64,000 nucleotides of DNA from Prevotella merdae (GCF_900290275.1 NZ_LT985324.1:1027112-1091111), one strand, 5' to 3'; shown: positions 10,126 to 19,078, numbered from the stretch's first letter. Translations and numbers: made by a program. Notes: generated from the sequence alone by a model not told the origin.

Positions 10126-10211
10126 AAGTTAAGGAGTTAAAGAGTTTTTGGCAAAGCTCAAGAGAACGTTACTCCCTTGGGTCGCAAAAAGACTCCTTAA
10201 TTCCTTAACTT
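10126..10211. repeat. Inverted repeat between GH31 and DUF4421 genes
   Basis: Arms 10126-10140 and 10197-10211 are 15-base reverse complements with one mismatch (aagttaaggagttaa against ttaattccttaactt). The 56-base centre also holds imperfectly pairing agagtttttg and caaaaagact. It is a candidate transcription end for the GH31 message. There is no long T tract directly after the arm. Confidence 0.6.
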
Positions 10212-10238
10212 CTATCTAGTGTCGTGTGCCGCCGCAAA

Positions 10239-13200
10239 CTACTTCACCTCAGTTGTTCCGAGGTTTCTGTCCACCAGCATTCCGTCCTTCATCTTCAGCG
10301 CAAGTTTTCCAGCCTTCTTGGCCTTGAACTTCAGCACAAACAGGTCGCTGTCGCCCTCGTCCAGCAAGAAGTTGTTGCCACGGTTTACAAATGTTGGCAG
10401 CAGTTCCTTCTGTCCGTTGGTGTGCAGACGGTCGTATGTCAGGTTCACCATGTCCTTCATGTTCAGCAGCTCGATGCCCACGTACTCCAGTTGGTCGGTG
10501 TTGTAAGGCAAGGCGAAGCTTAACGCGTTGACCCAATGCAGATCCTTGCCTTGAACCTTCAGCTCAATGATGTCGCCAGCCGCAAACGTCGTTCTGCTTG
10601 GTGTCATCAGCAGCGTACCCGAACAATGGTCGTTCTTGGGATAAACGCCTCCATCGAGCTCGTTCGACACGCACGAAATATCGTAAGCGTCAATCAGGCC
10701 GTTCTGGTTGATGTCGCCCGCGCTCACATAGTCGAAGTCGCTGTCGCCACGACGTAGTCCCGTATAGTTCATATACGACGTCAGGTCGTTCTCGTCTATG
10801 CGGTTGTCGTGGTTGATGTCGCCTTGCAGCATGCTCTGGCTTCCGGCCACCTTATATATGTACATAGCTCTGCCCGAGGCAAAGTTGCCAACAGCCTTGG
10901 TCAGGTGCATCTGCACGTAGCGAGCCTCTGGGTTGCCCTCAAAGGCGAATGTCTTGGTGCTATTGTCGGCCTTCCAGGCAAAGGGCACCGGAGAAGACCA
11001 CTTCTGTCTGTCCTTGCTGTAAGCTATGGTTCCCTCCATCAGGGTGCCGTTGCCGGCATCCTCGCGCGGGATGTATTCCATGCGGTCGAGCTTGTTAACC
11101 GAGCGCAGGTCTATCGTCACATCGCCAGGAATTGCCTCGCCTTTGCCCCATTGCGAGTGCCAAGAGGTCTTCTTGTCAAAGTCGAACATCTTCGAGATTC
11201 TCTGTCCAGGCTGGTCCTGGAACGAGGTCTGTGCCTTGATGCCCTTAATGGCAAACTCGAGCGGATTGTTAAGAGTCTTGCCCTTTACGGTGGTCCATTC
11301 CGAGGCTCCGTCGCGGTTTACGGCACGCACCCTCATGCTGTACTCGGTTTCGGGCTGTAGTTGGTCTATTGCAAACTGCGTTCCGTGGATTGTAGAGTAC
11401 ACCATGCCGTCGTATTCAATCTCGTAATAGTCGGCATTTGACTGAGCCTTCCACGACGGTGTAAGGTCGAACACGCCGCAACCGTCCTTCTTTATCTGCG
11501 CCTCAGGTGCCGTAAGCACTCCGTTGTGCGTCAGCAAGCGTCCGTCTGTGTTAAACTCAAAACCCTCAATCTCCACAGCCACGGCGTTGTCCTTAACGTT
11601 GGTCTTCGCTATCTTTACCATCAGCTGCGGATTCTTCTTTATCACAACCTTCTCGGCCTCCGATCCTGGTGTAGAGAATCTGTTAAGGTTAGGCTCGGCG
11701 TTGTAGAAATAGACGTTGTCGCCCTTCTCAAACTCGGCAAGCGTCTGCACAGACGTCAACTTAATCTTGTCCTTGCCCACCATGGCCATAACCTTCTTCG
11801 GGGCACGGGTCACGTTTATGTGCAACTCGGTCTGCTTCTCGGGTTCGTATCCGTTGTACATTCCCAGCGAGCGCTCGATGTCCACATGCATGCGTCCCTT
11901 GCCGTCGGTACACACGCTCACGTCTGTACTCACGCCGTCGCCATGCAGATATTGTGTTGTGGCTCCGTCGTCGTCGTACTCTCTGAACGAAGCCGTTCCG
12001 TTAGCCGAGGCGTATATTTCGTAGACGCGATAGCCAGGTCTAATCTCCGACGGATTGTTGTTGGGATTGGTCATCGGTATAATGGCGTCGGCCTTTACAA
12101 ATACCGGAATCTTCCACAACGGCGTGTCATACTCGTTCACGATGCGTCCGCCCTCGTAAGCGTCGCCGTTCCAATAGTCTATCCAAGTGCCCTCAGGCAG
12201 ATAAATTCCGTTGCGAATGTCGTTGCCCTCCTTGTCCACACGCGTCTCCTTGTAGATAGGCGCCACGAGCAACGACGGACCGAACATAAACTGATACTCG
12301 GTCTTTGTGCCATGCGTGTAGTCGTTGGGATAGTCAAGGAACATGGCTCGTATCATCGGCTTGCCGTCAATAGCCTCGTGGGCCAAGGTGTAGGCATAGG
12401 GCATGAGCATCGACTTAAGCTTGAGGTACGAGCGGTTGATGCTTGTTGCAGGCTCGCCCAGGATGTGCGGATACTTGGGGTTGGCTCCCCATCCGTCCAT
12501 GTTGAGCTGCATGGGCGTGAAGGTCTTCCATTGAAACTCGCGCACGTTTACCGGAACGTTCTTGCCTCCAAATATTCCATCCATGTCGCTCGTGATGTTG
12601 GGCTGACCCGACAAGCCCGAACCAATGAACGTTGGGATGTGAAAGCGTATGTATTCCCAATCGCCACCCGTTTGGTCGCCGCTCCAAACCGTAGCATAGC
12701 GTTGGGTTCCGGCCCATCCGTCGAGCGTGATGATGAATGGACGCGCGTCCGAACCATAATAAGGCATTACCTGAGCCACATCGGCCACACCGTTCAGTCC
12801 GAACGAATAGCCGTAGCCCACCCACGCCACATCTGTCTTTAGCACACGCACGCCAGCGTCGCGCACCTCCTTCACGATGTCGCGTTGTAGCAGAGGCTCC
12901 ACTCCAGGCTTGGGATGCAGGTCGCTCTGTGTCCACAATCCTATCTCCACGCCCTTAGAGCGGGCGTAGTCGCCAAGCTGTCGCAGGTTTTCTATATTGC
13001 CGTCGAGCGAGCCCGTCTGTCCGTAACCCGCTCCATAGCCGTCGTTAGGCAGAAACCATCCCAGAGGCATGTCGTTGTCCACGTAGCGGTCGATGGCGGC
13101 ACGCGCCGAGAACTGGTAGTTGTTCTTCTCGCCGTTAAGGCTCTCCTTCGTGCCTCCGTTGTCCTTCTGGCTCTCCTTGTACATCTTGCCGTCCTCAAAC

Positions 13201-14141
13201 ACCATGGCGCCGTTCTTGTCCTCCTTCCAGTAGTCGCGGTTGTAGGCGTTGAGATGACCCTCGTAGAATCCGAACTTAGGCATAAGTACTGGATGGCCCG
13301 TAAGCTGATAGAAGTCGTTGAGCAGCTGCACGGGCGTCTGGTCGAGCATGACGAACATGTCGAGATAATCCTCCGAGTGCTGCAGGCGCACCTCGCCCGG
13401 CTTGTCGTGTCCAAAGTCGTAGCGTCCCGGACGGAACGTGTTCCACATCACGCCATATCCGCCCGTGCTCCAGTAGAAAGGAGTAGGCGAAGCCACGCCT
13501 CCATCAACCCAGCTGTTTGTGTTCTCTATGGCAATACTCTCGCCTCTATGCGAGAAACGTCCGTTCTGCACGCCTCCGCCATAAAAGTACTCACCCTCGT
13601 GCTGAGTAAGGCTTACCGATGTGTTGCCCTTGTCAATCTTGGCAGGCGTAAGGTTCTCCACAACCGTCTTGCCCGATCGCAGGTCCACAATGTTCATGTT
13701 GCCCGTATGCTTGTCGATGTTCAGGCTGATGGCAGGCGTTGTGATTTGCAACGTTCCGTCCACATCAACGGCGCTGATGTTTCCCGTCAGGCGGCGGGCA
13801 AACTCGGTAAGAATCTTGGCCGGAGGCGTAGCCACGGGGTCGCGCACCACCCCACCCTTGTCGTCGCGGAACAGGCGCATGATATTGTCGCCATAAAAGT
13901 CGATGGTAAGCTGTCGTCCGTCGGTATAGTTAACCTCAATTGTGTGCGGATTAATCTGTGCCACGTTCTTCACGGCAAAGGTCTCGTTGGGCTCAATTGC
14001 CGTCTGTTCCACAGTCAATCCCGAGCGCAATGGAACAGCCTTGATGCCTTGTGGCATGAGCGTCATTCCAGCCAAGGCGATAGGCATGACAAAAGCAACC
14101 GTCGAATATCGGGTTTGCTTCGATTTGTTGTGTTTCTGCAT
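10239..14141 (-). CDS. GH31 glycosidase with FN3, F5/8C, dockerin and cohesin-like domains
   Basis: Secreted glycoside hydrolase, 1300 residues, with a signal peptide over about residues 1-35. Residues ~50-290 form the N-terminal beta domain and ~290-600 the (beta/alpha)8 barrel. The likely nucleophile is Asp437 (LKTDVAWVGYGYS) and the acid/base Asp489 (WSGDQTGG). A DUF5110-like beta region follows to ~800. Residues ~880-957 resemble fibronectin type III, ~965-1100 F5/8 type C, and ~1106-1165 hold two dockerin calcium loops (GDINHDNRIDENDLTSY and GDINQNGLIDAYDIS). The last ~130 residues resemble a cohesin domain. The motif set fits an alpha-glycosidase such as alpha-glucosidase or alpha-galactosidase, and the linkage is not decided by sequence alone. 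No SusC/SusD pair lies nearby. Dockerin and cohesin-like modules in one chain are unusual. Confidence 0.9.
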   Translation of the reverse strand: MQKHNKSKQTRYSTVAFVMPIALAGMTLMPQGIKAVPLRSGLTVEQTAIEPNETFAVKNVAQINPHTIEVNYTDGRQLTIDFYGDNIMRLFRDDKGGVVRDPVATPPAKILTEFARRLTGNISAVDVDGTLQITTPAISLNIDKHTGNMNIVDLRSGKTVVENLTPAKIDKGNTSVSLTQHEGEYFYGGGVQNGRFSHRGESIAIENTNSWVDGGVASPTPFYWSTGGYGVMWNTFRPGRYDFGHDKPGEVRLQHSEDYLDMFVMLDQTPVQLLNDFYQLTGHPVLMPKFGFYEGHLNAYNRDYWKEDKNGAMVFEDGKMYKESQKDNGGTKESLNGEKNNYQFSARAAIDRYVDNDMPLGWFLPNDGYGAGYGQTGSLDGNIENLRQLGDYARSKGVEIGLWTQSDLHPKPGVEPLLQRDIVKEVRDAGVRVLKTDVAWVGYGYSFGLNGVADVAQVMPYYGSDARPFIITLDGWAGTQRYATVWSGDQTGGDWEYIRFHIPTFIGSGLSGQPNITSDMDGIFGGKNVPVNVREFQWKTFTPMQLNMDGWGANPKYPHILGEPATSINRSYLKLKSMLMPYAYTLAHEAIDGKPMIRAMFLDYPNDYTHGTKTEYQFMFGPSLLVAPIYKETRVDKEGNDIRNGIYLPEGTWIDYWNGDAYEGGRIVNEYDTPLWKIPVFVKADAIIPMTNPNNNPSEIRPGYRVYEIYASANGTASFREYDDDGATTQYLHGDGVSTDVSVCTDGKGRMHVDIERSLGMYNGYEPEKQTELHINVTRAPKKVMAMVGKDKIKLTSVQTLAEFEKGDNVYFYNAEPNLNRFSTPGSEAEKVVIKKNPQLMVKIAKTNVKDNAVAVEIEGFEFNTDGRLLTHNGVLTAPEAQIKKDGCGVFDLTPSWKAQSNADYYEIEYDGMVYSTIHGTQFAIDQLQPETEYSMRVRAVNRDGASEWTTVKGKTLNNPLEFAIKGIKAQTSFQDQPGQRISKMFDFDKKTSWHSQWGKGEAIPGDVTIDLRSVNKLDRMEYIPREDAGNGTLMEGTIAYSKDRQKWSSPVPFAWKADNSTKTFAFEGNPEARYVQMHLTKAVGNFASGRAMYIYKVAGSQSMLQGDINHDNRIDENDLTSYMNYTGLRRGDSDFDYVSAGDINQNGLIDAYDISCVSNELDGGVYPKNDHCSGTLLMTPSRTTFAAGDIIELKVQGKDLHWVNALSFALPYNTDQLEYVGIELLNMKDMVNLTYDRLHTNGQKELLPTFVNRGNNFLLDEGDSDLFVLKFKAKKAGKLALKMKDGMLVDRNLGTTEVK

Positions 14142-14281
14142 ATAGTTAATTTGTTGTTGTTAGTTGATTTTATGCTTATAGTTGGTTTGGTAATTTCAGA
14201 CCATACAAAAGAAGAACATATTATTTTGAATTCTTAAATCTCATAATTAATTCGTGTTCCTAAATCATTAATGTCAGATAA

Positions 14282-16537
14282 TTAGAACGGCAATCCCACG
14301 GCAAAGTGGAACGAGCTATCGCGTCCGAACCTCGGGTTGGCGATAGGGAAATGGTCCCTTTTGTTATAGTAGGCGGGGTTTATAGCCTTCATGCCCAAGT
14401 CGAATCGCATAACAAAGTAGTCGAAGTTCAATCTTAGGCCCAGACCATAAGCCACGGCAATCTGCTTGTAAAACTCGTCTATCTTGAACTGTCCGCCCGG
14501 TTGGTCCTTATAGTTCTTGAGCGTCCATATATTGCCAGCATCAACAAACAGGGCTCCATTAAACTTCCAGAACAGATAAGTTCTAAGCTCCATGTTCAGG
14601 TCCAGCTTCATGTCGCCCGTCTGGTTGATAAAGTCAATGCGTCCGTCAGTTCCCTTAAACGTTCCTGGTCCCAGTTCGCGCACGTTCCATCCTCTAACCG
14701 AGTTGGCTCCACCCGAGAAATATCGCTTCTCGAAGGGCAGAATATTGCTGTTGCCGTATGGATAGGCAATACCCATACCGAAATGTAGGGCAAGCGTGTT
14801 CTTGCTGTCAAACTCCACCAGTTGTGTAAAGTCGAAGTCGCCCTTTACGTATTGGGCGTAAGCTATATTGAAGAGCGTGTACTGTCCGTCGGCGTTCTTC
14901 TTAAGGTTCAGCACGCGCGAGATGCCGTTAAGCAGATTGCCTCCTAGCTCAAAATTGGCGCGTACAGCATGGCTGCTCTTGGTGTAGGCAAAGTTAAGAC
15001 CCGTCTTAAGTATAAACAAGTCCTCGTAGTTGTACCTTAGGATAGAGTTGCGGTTGGACACATCGTCCAGATACTCCTTCTTGAACGTAGCCGAAATCCA
15101 TGGCATATGAACATAGTTAAGGTCCATAAAGTCGAATCGGTACGAGTAGCGTCCGTTTGTCGACTTCCAGTAGTATCGCCACGCCGATGTAAACACACGG
15201 CGGTGAAACTCGGGGCGATTCTGCAGATTGTAGCTCACCAACAGCTCCGAGCGCATGCTTGCAATCTTGTTGAGTCTGCCCGACACAAACGGGGCTATGA
15301 TGCGCGGAAACGAGAGCTTGGCCTCAACGTTGTACTCGTTGTAGTTCTTGTTCTGGTAGCCCTCCAGGCCCGTTATGGCCTCGTAGGCTCCACGCAGCTG
15401 TATGCTCAGCTGCTCGCTACCGCGGAAGATGTTGTTGTTGGTAAAGGTTAGCGAGGCAGCCGCTCCAAAGTCGCCAGCCGTGTTGGTACCCTCTGGCTGA
15501 AACGATATGGTGTTGGGCTTGCGTGTGCTCACAAACACGTTGCAGTCGAGTAGCGACGTGTCGGGTCGCTCGTCAAACCTTATACTTGTAAACCTCACGG
15601 CCTGCAGCTGCGAGAAATTGTTGTAGGTTTTCTGCAAGTCGGCCGAGCTAAAGGGCTTGCCCTTCTTTATCGAAGTGTTGTTCTCGAGCACCTTGGGACG
15701 TATGGGGATTGTGGTCCCGTCGTTGCTTCTGTACGAAATGTCGCTAACAATGTACTTCTTGTGGTTGGTTTCCTGGCTGTTGTTCGATGCCCTGTACTTC
15801 ATCAGGTGCAGCACCACGTCCACGCTACCTTGCTTGCCCGTTGAGTCGGCCTCGTAGTGGATAAAGTCCTTGTTGAACTTGTAGTAGCCCAGGTCGTTCA
15901 GCGTTTGCGATATCCGCTTGCGCTCGGCGTCAAGGTTGGCCGACGAGAAGTCCATTCCCCTCTTCAGACCCCTGCGTCTGTGCATCCTCTCGTCGAGCAG
16001 CACACGTATCGAGTCGTCCTCGATATCATATCTAACCGAATCGATTTTATACTTTCTGCCCGGCCACACTTTATACTCCACCACGCACTTCTTGCCCTTG
16101 GTCTTGGCCTCGCTCGTTACCGATGCGTCGAAATATCCAAACGAGTGCATGGCGTTCTGCATCTCCAGGCACGTCTTTCGCATTTCCAAGGAGTCGTACA
16201 CAACGGGCGCCTCGCCCAATCGGCGCAACATTCTGTTCGACCATTTCGTAGAGTCGCTACCCGAAAGGTTGTATATGTAAAGCGGAATGTTAAGCACCGA
16301 GAACCAGCGCGAATTAGGATTCTGCCGCATGTAAGGCACAAGCTGCGAAGCCTTGAAGCCCTTGCCGTCTTGAGCCTCCATATTCACCACGCTGTTGCCC
16401 TTCAACAGATGCTGTCCCTCGGGAACACACTTTGTCGACGAGCATGACAAGTTTATGGCCACCAATCCCACCAGAACAACAGTACACAGATGTCGAAATG
16501 TAAGTATTTTGTAATTTGTTTTATTTATTATACCCAT
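14282..16537 (-). CDS. tamL: TamL/BamA-type outer-membrane lipoprotein
   Basis: A 751-residue Omp85-superfamily protein. The N-terminus has a signal segment followed by Cys32 in NLSCSSTKCVPEGQ, matching the lipidated TamA homologue of Bacteroidetes (TamL), whose mature end typically reads CSSTKxVPEG. POTRA-like regions span about residues 35-330 and a 16-strand barrel about 370-751. The barrel includes the Omp85 signature VRGW (in GGANSVRGW) and a terminal Phe (VGLPF). The expected role is insertion or translocation of envelope proteins together with TamB, but no tamB (DUF490) gene is adjacent. The Asn at -3 of the lipobox is atypical. A -7 box lies 38-45 bases upstream. Confidence 0.82.
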   Translation of the reverse strand: MGIINKTNYKILTFRHLCTVVLVGLVAINLSCSSTKCVPEGQHLLKGNSVVNMEAQDGKGFKASQLVPYMRQNPNSRWFSVLNIPLYIYNLSGSDSTKWSNRMLRRLGEAPVVYDSLEMRKTCLEMQNAMHSFGYFDASVTSEAKTKGKKCVVEYKVWPGRKYKIDSVRYDIEDDSIRVLLDERMHRRRGLKRGMDFSSANLDAERKRISQTLNDLGYYKFNKDFIHYEADSTGKQGSVDVVLHLMKYRASNNSQETNHKKYIVSDISYRSNDGTTIPIRPKVLENNTSIKKGKPFSSADLQKTYNNFSQLQAVRFTSIRFDERPDTSLLDCNVFVSTRKPNTISFQPEGTNTAGDFGAAASLTFTNNNIFRGSEQLSIQLRGAYEAITGLEGYQNKNYNEYNVEAKLSFPRIIAPFVSGRLNKIASMRSELLVSYNLQNRPEFHRRVFTSAWRYYWKSTNGRYSYRFDFMDLNYVHMPWISATFKKEYLDDVSNRNSILRYNYEDLFILKTGLNFAYTKSSHAVRANFELGGNLLNGISRVLNLKKNADGQYTLFNIAYAQYVKGDFDFTQLVEFDSKNTLALHFGMGIAYPYGNSNILPFEKRYFSGGANSVRGWNVRELGPGTFKGTDGRIDFINQTGDMKLDLNMELRTYLFWKFNGALFVDAGNIWTLKNYKDQPGGQFKIDEFYKQIAVAYGLGLRLNFDYFVMRFDLGMKAINPAYYNKRDHFPIANPRFGRDSSFHFAVGLPF

Positions 16538-16574
16538 TGATAATTCTTTAGACTAAGCTTATCTTAAGTTTATG

Positions 16575-16582
16575 CAAAGATA
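16575..16582 (-). promoter_or_regulatory. -7 box for tamL
   Basis: Minus strand reads TAtcTTTG followed by cat. It is divergent from the rhodanese promoter at 16623-16630, with about 40 bases between the boxes. Confidence 0.7.
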
Positions 16583-16622
16583 CACATTTTTTATCAAACA
16601 TACTAACGTTTCACATAAAATG

Positions 16623-16630
16623 TGTACCTT
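16623..16630 (+). promoter_or_regulatory. -7 box for the rhodanese gene
   Basis: TAccTTTG starts one base into the longest reading frame of this gene (ATG 16622), showing that this ATG is not the real start. The leader to ATG 16694 is about 55 bases. Confidence 0.7.
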
Positions 16631-16693
16631 TGTTTTTTAATTATTTCCGGGTGGGTCTGCCCGCCCATTGTATCACAAAAAACAAGAAAACAA

Positions 16694-17083
16694 ATGAAGA
16701 AAAATAGAATTCTGTGCATCGCCACCATGCTCTGTGGCCTATTAGCGTGCCACGCCCAAACCAACAGCTACGAGAGTCTGTCGGTAGAAGCCTACGAGCA
16801 AACGATTGCCGACACCTCGGTTGTACGTCTCGACGTGCGTACCGCGGCCGAGTTTGCCGAGGGCCACATCTACAAGGCCGTGAACATCGACGTGCTTAAG
16901 CCCGACTTTGAGCAAAAGGCCGTAGCCTCGCTGCCAAAGAACAGACTGATAGCCGTGAATTGCCGTAGCGGAAAGCGCAGCAAGAATGCCGCCAACATAC
17001 TGGTACACAACGGCTACAAGGTAGTGGAGCTGGACAACGGATACCAGGGATGGGTGGCTGCCGGCAAGAAGGTGGTAAAATAA
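16694..17083 (+). CDS. Rhodanese-like lipoprotein
   Basis: A 129-residue exported rhodanese. The start MKKNRILCIATMLCG gives a lipoprotein signal with the lipid Cys at 19 (GLLAC), so the domain is anchored at a membrane outside the cytoplasm. The single rhodanese domain has LDVRTAAEFAEGHI near residue 46 and active-site Cys90 in the loop CRSGKRS. It probably carries sulfur as a persulfide or works in envelope redox chemistry. The upstream ATG at 16622 is rejected because a -7 box overlaps it. A terminator stem overlaps the last codons and the stop. Confidence 0.9.
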   Translation: MKKNRILCIATMLCGLLACHAQTNSYESLSVEAYEQTIADTSVVRLDVRTAAEFAEGHIYKAVNIDVLKPDFEQKAVASLPKNRLIAVNCRSGKRSKNAANILVHNGYKVVELDNGYQGWVAAGKKVVK

Positions 17084-17104
17084 GCTTGCGGCAGTTTTTT
17101 TAAT
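17058..17104 (+). terminator. Intrinsic terminator of the rhodanese gene
   Basis: Stem ctgccggcaag (17058-17068) pairs with cttgcggcag (17085-17094) with one bulged base, followed by a T run from 17095. The left arm lies inside the last codons, so the coding end and the terminator overlap. Confidence 0.7.
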
Positions 17105-17116
17105 AAAGAAAACATC

Positions 17117-17176
17117 ATGAGCCATCAGTTTGTAGAAACCATAAAGATAATGGAAGGCAAGGCCATGAACCTGTAG
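17117..17176 (+). pseudogene. N-terminal remnant of an aminotransferase class IV-like gene
   Basis: ATG 17117 opens a 19-residue frame reading MSHQFVETIKIMEGKAMNL before a stop. This resembles the first strand of class IV aminotransferase-like proteins (F-ETI-I-DG---NL, usually followed by a conserved His-Arg segment). The following sequence does not continue the family in any frame I checked, so the gene seems cut after its first 19 codons. The match is short and the call tentative. Confidence 0.4.
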
Positions 17177-17517
17177 CCTGTCCTGAGGGATGCACATTGA
17201 ATGGACACCTCAATATATAAGGGGTTGGGTTGAAACCAACTCCTTTCAACATTTGGAGGATTAAACCTACCCAATCTAAGACTTAATTCTCCATAACAAT
17301 CGTCCGTAACACAGAAGAACGTTGTATGGTTGAGATGGGGTCGGTTCAACTGACTCCATCTGCAATTTCACTTATTACAAACACGGAGAGGGGCTCTGTT
17401 GAACTGAGGTCCTCGATAAAAAAATTTGGTTCATCCGGAATATGGAGTGATAATAATAATTTATTATTATAATGTTGTTGTAATTCTGGGCTTGCAGTAG
17501 CATGTTGTTTAGCGTCG
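17177..17517. other. Non-coding AT-rich stretch with repeat fragments
   Basis: No gene recognised. It contains a short palindrome around 17223-17250 (ggttgggttgaaaccaac) and, at about 17428-17450, one of three copies of the flank ggttcatccggaatatgg that also borders the element at 18292-18402. Confidence 0.6.
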
Positions 17518-17802
17518 TCATGAACCTATAAGTAGCGGAGGTCTCCGGCCTCCGCAGCAATCAATTATACAAACTATTAATGATGATTTGTATTCGACTT
17601 GGTGCTGCGGAGGCCGGAGATTGCCGTTTCCACCCTTATTTTTGGTGGAATCGATGCGAGAATTTGTCAATTTTGCAGCATCGTCAGGCGTTTTTGGGGG
17701 GTGTTCAGCAGCAAAATCCGTTGTGCAACCCACGATAGAACACACGAAAAGGACAGCCATCATTGCTGCTACGGACAACGATAACAGCCCTTTAATCAGC
17801 AC
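17518..17802 (-). CDS. Possible small lipoprotein with a repeat-derived C-terminus
   Basis: A 94-residue frame starting at GTG 17802. The first 26 residues form a hydrophobic signal-like segment with a possible lipobox (SIVGC). They are followed by a polar stretch (AAEHPPKTPDDAAKL, then a short linker). The last ~35 residues are encoded by the inverted-repeat element at 17531-17620, so the original C-terminus was probably replaced when the repeat arrived. No family was recognised with confidence. The GTG start, lack of a clear ribosome site and repeat-encoded end make it uncertain that it is expressed. Confidence 0.35.
   Translation of the reverse strand: MLIKGLLSLSVAAMMAVLFVCSIVGCTTDFAAEHPPKTPDDAAKLTNSRIDSTKNKGGNGNLRPPQHQVEYKSSLIVCIIDCCGGRRPPLLIGS
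17531..17620. repeat. Inverted-repeat element, copy 1 (right arm truncated)
   Basis: The left arm 17531-17557 is identical to the 27-base left arm of the copy at 18292-18402, and the interior (gatgatttgtattcgacttg) is shared. The right arm matches only for its inner 15 bases (17605-17619) and then runs into the small lipoprotein-like frame. Confidence 0.85.
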
Positions 17803-17820
17803 ATTATGAGACTTGATTAA

Positions 17821-18110
17821 ATCTTATTCCTCAATTTTCCACCCCGATTTTATTTATGGAAAATTGTTTTTTTAGCATGTTTTAGTCGTTATTTTTGTAT
17901 TACAAGTACCCTACAAATGGTATATTTTCCCTCATATTCCCCAATTTTTAGCTGTAAAAATCGCCCAAAATCGGCACTTTTTAGGCATAATTCCTTGTTG
18001 GCGGAGCGATAATGGAGAAGAAAAGTGAGTTGGCGAGCTGTGGAACGAGACTTGGAATGATATCTAACTTACAGTAAAGCAATAAGTTACAATAAAAACC
18101 CACTTACCAA
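17821..18110. other. Non-coding stretch
   Basis: About 290 AT-rich bases with no gene, tRNA or structured element that I recognise. A minor hairpin-capable cgcccaaaatcggcac lies near 17963. Confidence 0.5.
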
Positions 18111-18112
18111 GT

Positions 18113-18257
18113 AGTCATTTTCAGTCATTAGTCATTTAGTCATTTTCGATTTTGAAAGTGTGAAATTATGCCTATATAATTATATATATAATTATATAGA
18201 GGTTGTGACACACTATTTTTTTGAAAATGACTAAATGACTAATGACTGAAAATGACT
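18113..18257. repeat. Nested 145-bp cruciform built from an agtcatt heptamer
   Basis: Arms 18113-18147 and 18223-18257 are perfect 35-base reverse complements. Each arm is made of spaced repeats of agtcatt. At the centre, 18172-18199 is a perfect 28-base AT palindrome. Between them, agtgtg and cacact pair as well. There is no open frame inside. It resembles a MITE or a palindromic regulatory element, but no target-site duplication could be fixed. Confidence 0.85.
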
Positions 18258-18291
18258 GAATTTAGGTTCATCCGGAATTTGGAGTGAGTAT

Positions 18292-18402
18292 AGTAGCGGA
18301 GGTCTCCGGCCTCCGCAGCAATCAATGATAAAAACTCTATTATTAGTGTAATGATGATTTGTATTCGACTTGGTACTGCGGAGGCCGGAGACCTCCGCTA
18401 CT
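18292..18402. repeat. Inverted-repeat element, copy 2 (complete)
   Basis: A 111-base element with perfect 27-base terminal inverted repeats (18292-18318 and 18376-18402) around a 57-base spacer. It is flanked by related ttcatccggaat and ttcatacggaat sequences. It looks like a small non-autonomous element, and copy 1 is at 17531-17620. Confidence 0.88.
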
Positions 18403-18475
18403 TATAGGTTCATACGGAATATGGAGTGATGAACCTTTTTTCTCTTAACTATTTTGTTGTTGCCATAATTTTTTG

Positions 18476-18483
18476 TATCTTTG
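18476..18483 (+). promoter_or_regulatory. -7 box with no recognised downstream gene
   Basis: TAtcTTTG followed by caatag, a very good match to the Bacteroidetes consensus. The next 600 bases contain only short frames of up to about 35 codons, none resembling a family. It may drive a non-coding RNA or be left over from a lost gene. Confidence 0.5.
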
Positions 18484-19078
18484 CAATAGATTTCAAGCAA
18501 GTGGAATCAGAAGGTGGAAAGTGATGTTTTTGAAAGTGAAGAATTTGAATAATCCGCTTGCTTCTTGATTAAATCATAACTCAACAAATGAATTTTTCAC
18601 TTTTAAAACTTTTAGCACATGGATTCTTCAATCTTCGCTCTTAACCCTTCGCTTAACAACGATCTTGGTTCGTCACTAAAAGATTTAGGTAACACAATTT
18701 GGAGGGTAGGGCGCCCCGCCCTACCACGCTCTGCCTTACCCTAAGCAGCCACTCTTACTCACATATTCATGACGACATGCTGCTTATGCTATAGCGAGGC
18801 ACATAGCCTCCAAAGCCAACATACTTGTGCAGATTATGCTATGGCGAGGGCGCCATAGCCTCCAAAACCTCACTTTTCCCTTAACACATGGATTCTTCAC
18901 TCTTCACTTTTCACTTAACGAATATTCGAGAGCCGCCACACGAATATTCGAATCTGCCGAAGCCAATTGCCGCACGAAAGACAAGAGATACAGCCTTTAG
19001 ACTGGCCTTTGACAAAGAAAATATCGTTTAACTTAAAAAATTTTTCCAATTATGAAGATAGAATGCACAGTAAATTTA
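18484..19078. other. Gene-free region of dispersed repeats and small palindromes
   Basis: Holds fragments of the dispersed repeat 'cacttttcacttaacacatggattcttc' family (around 18590-18660 and 18885-18925). Also present are 3-4-base-loop palindromes at 18705-18725 (ggtagggcg with cgccctacc) and 18838-18859 (gctatggcg with cgccatagc). No convincing gene was found. Confidence 0.6.

Noticed and set aside
10239..14141. Type IX secretion C-terminal domain on the GH31 protein
   Set aside because: The C-terminus fits a cohesin-like domain and lacks the conserved Lys/Gly-rich end of type IX sorting domains.
12915..14237. Long plus-strand open frame of 440 codons opposite the GH31 gene
   Set aside because: It lies entirely against the well-supported GH31 coding strand and has no family-like motifs or ribosome site. 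It is a codon-bias shadow.
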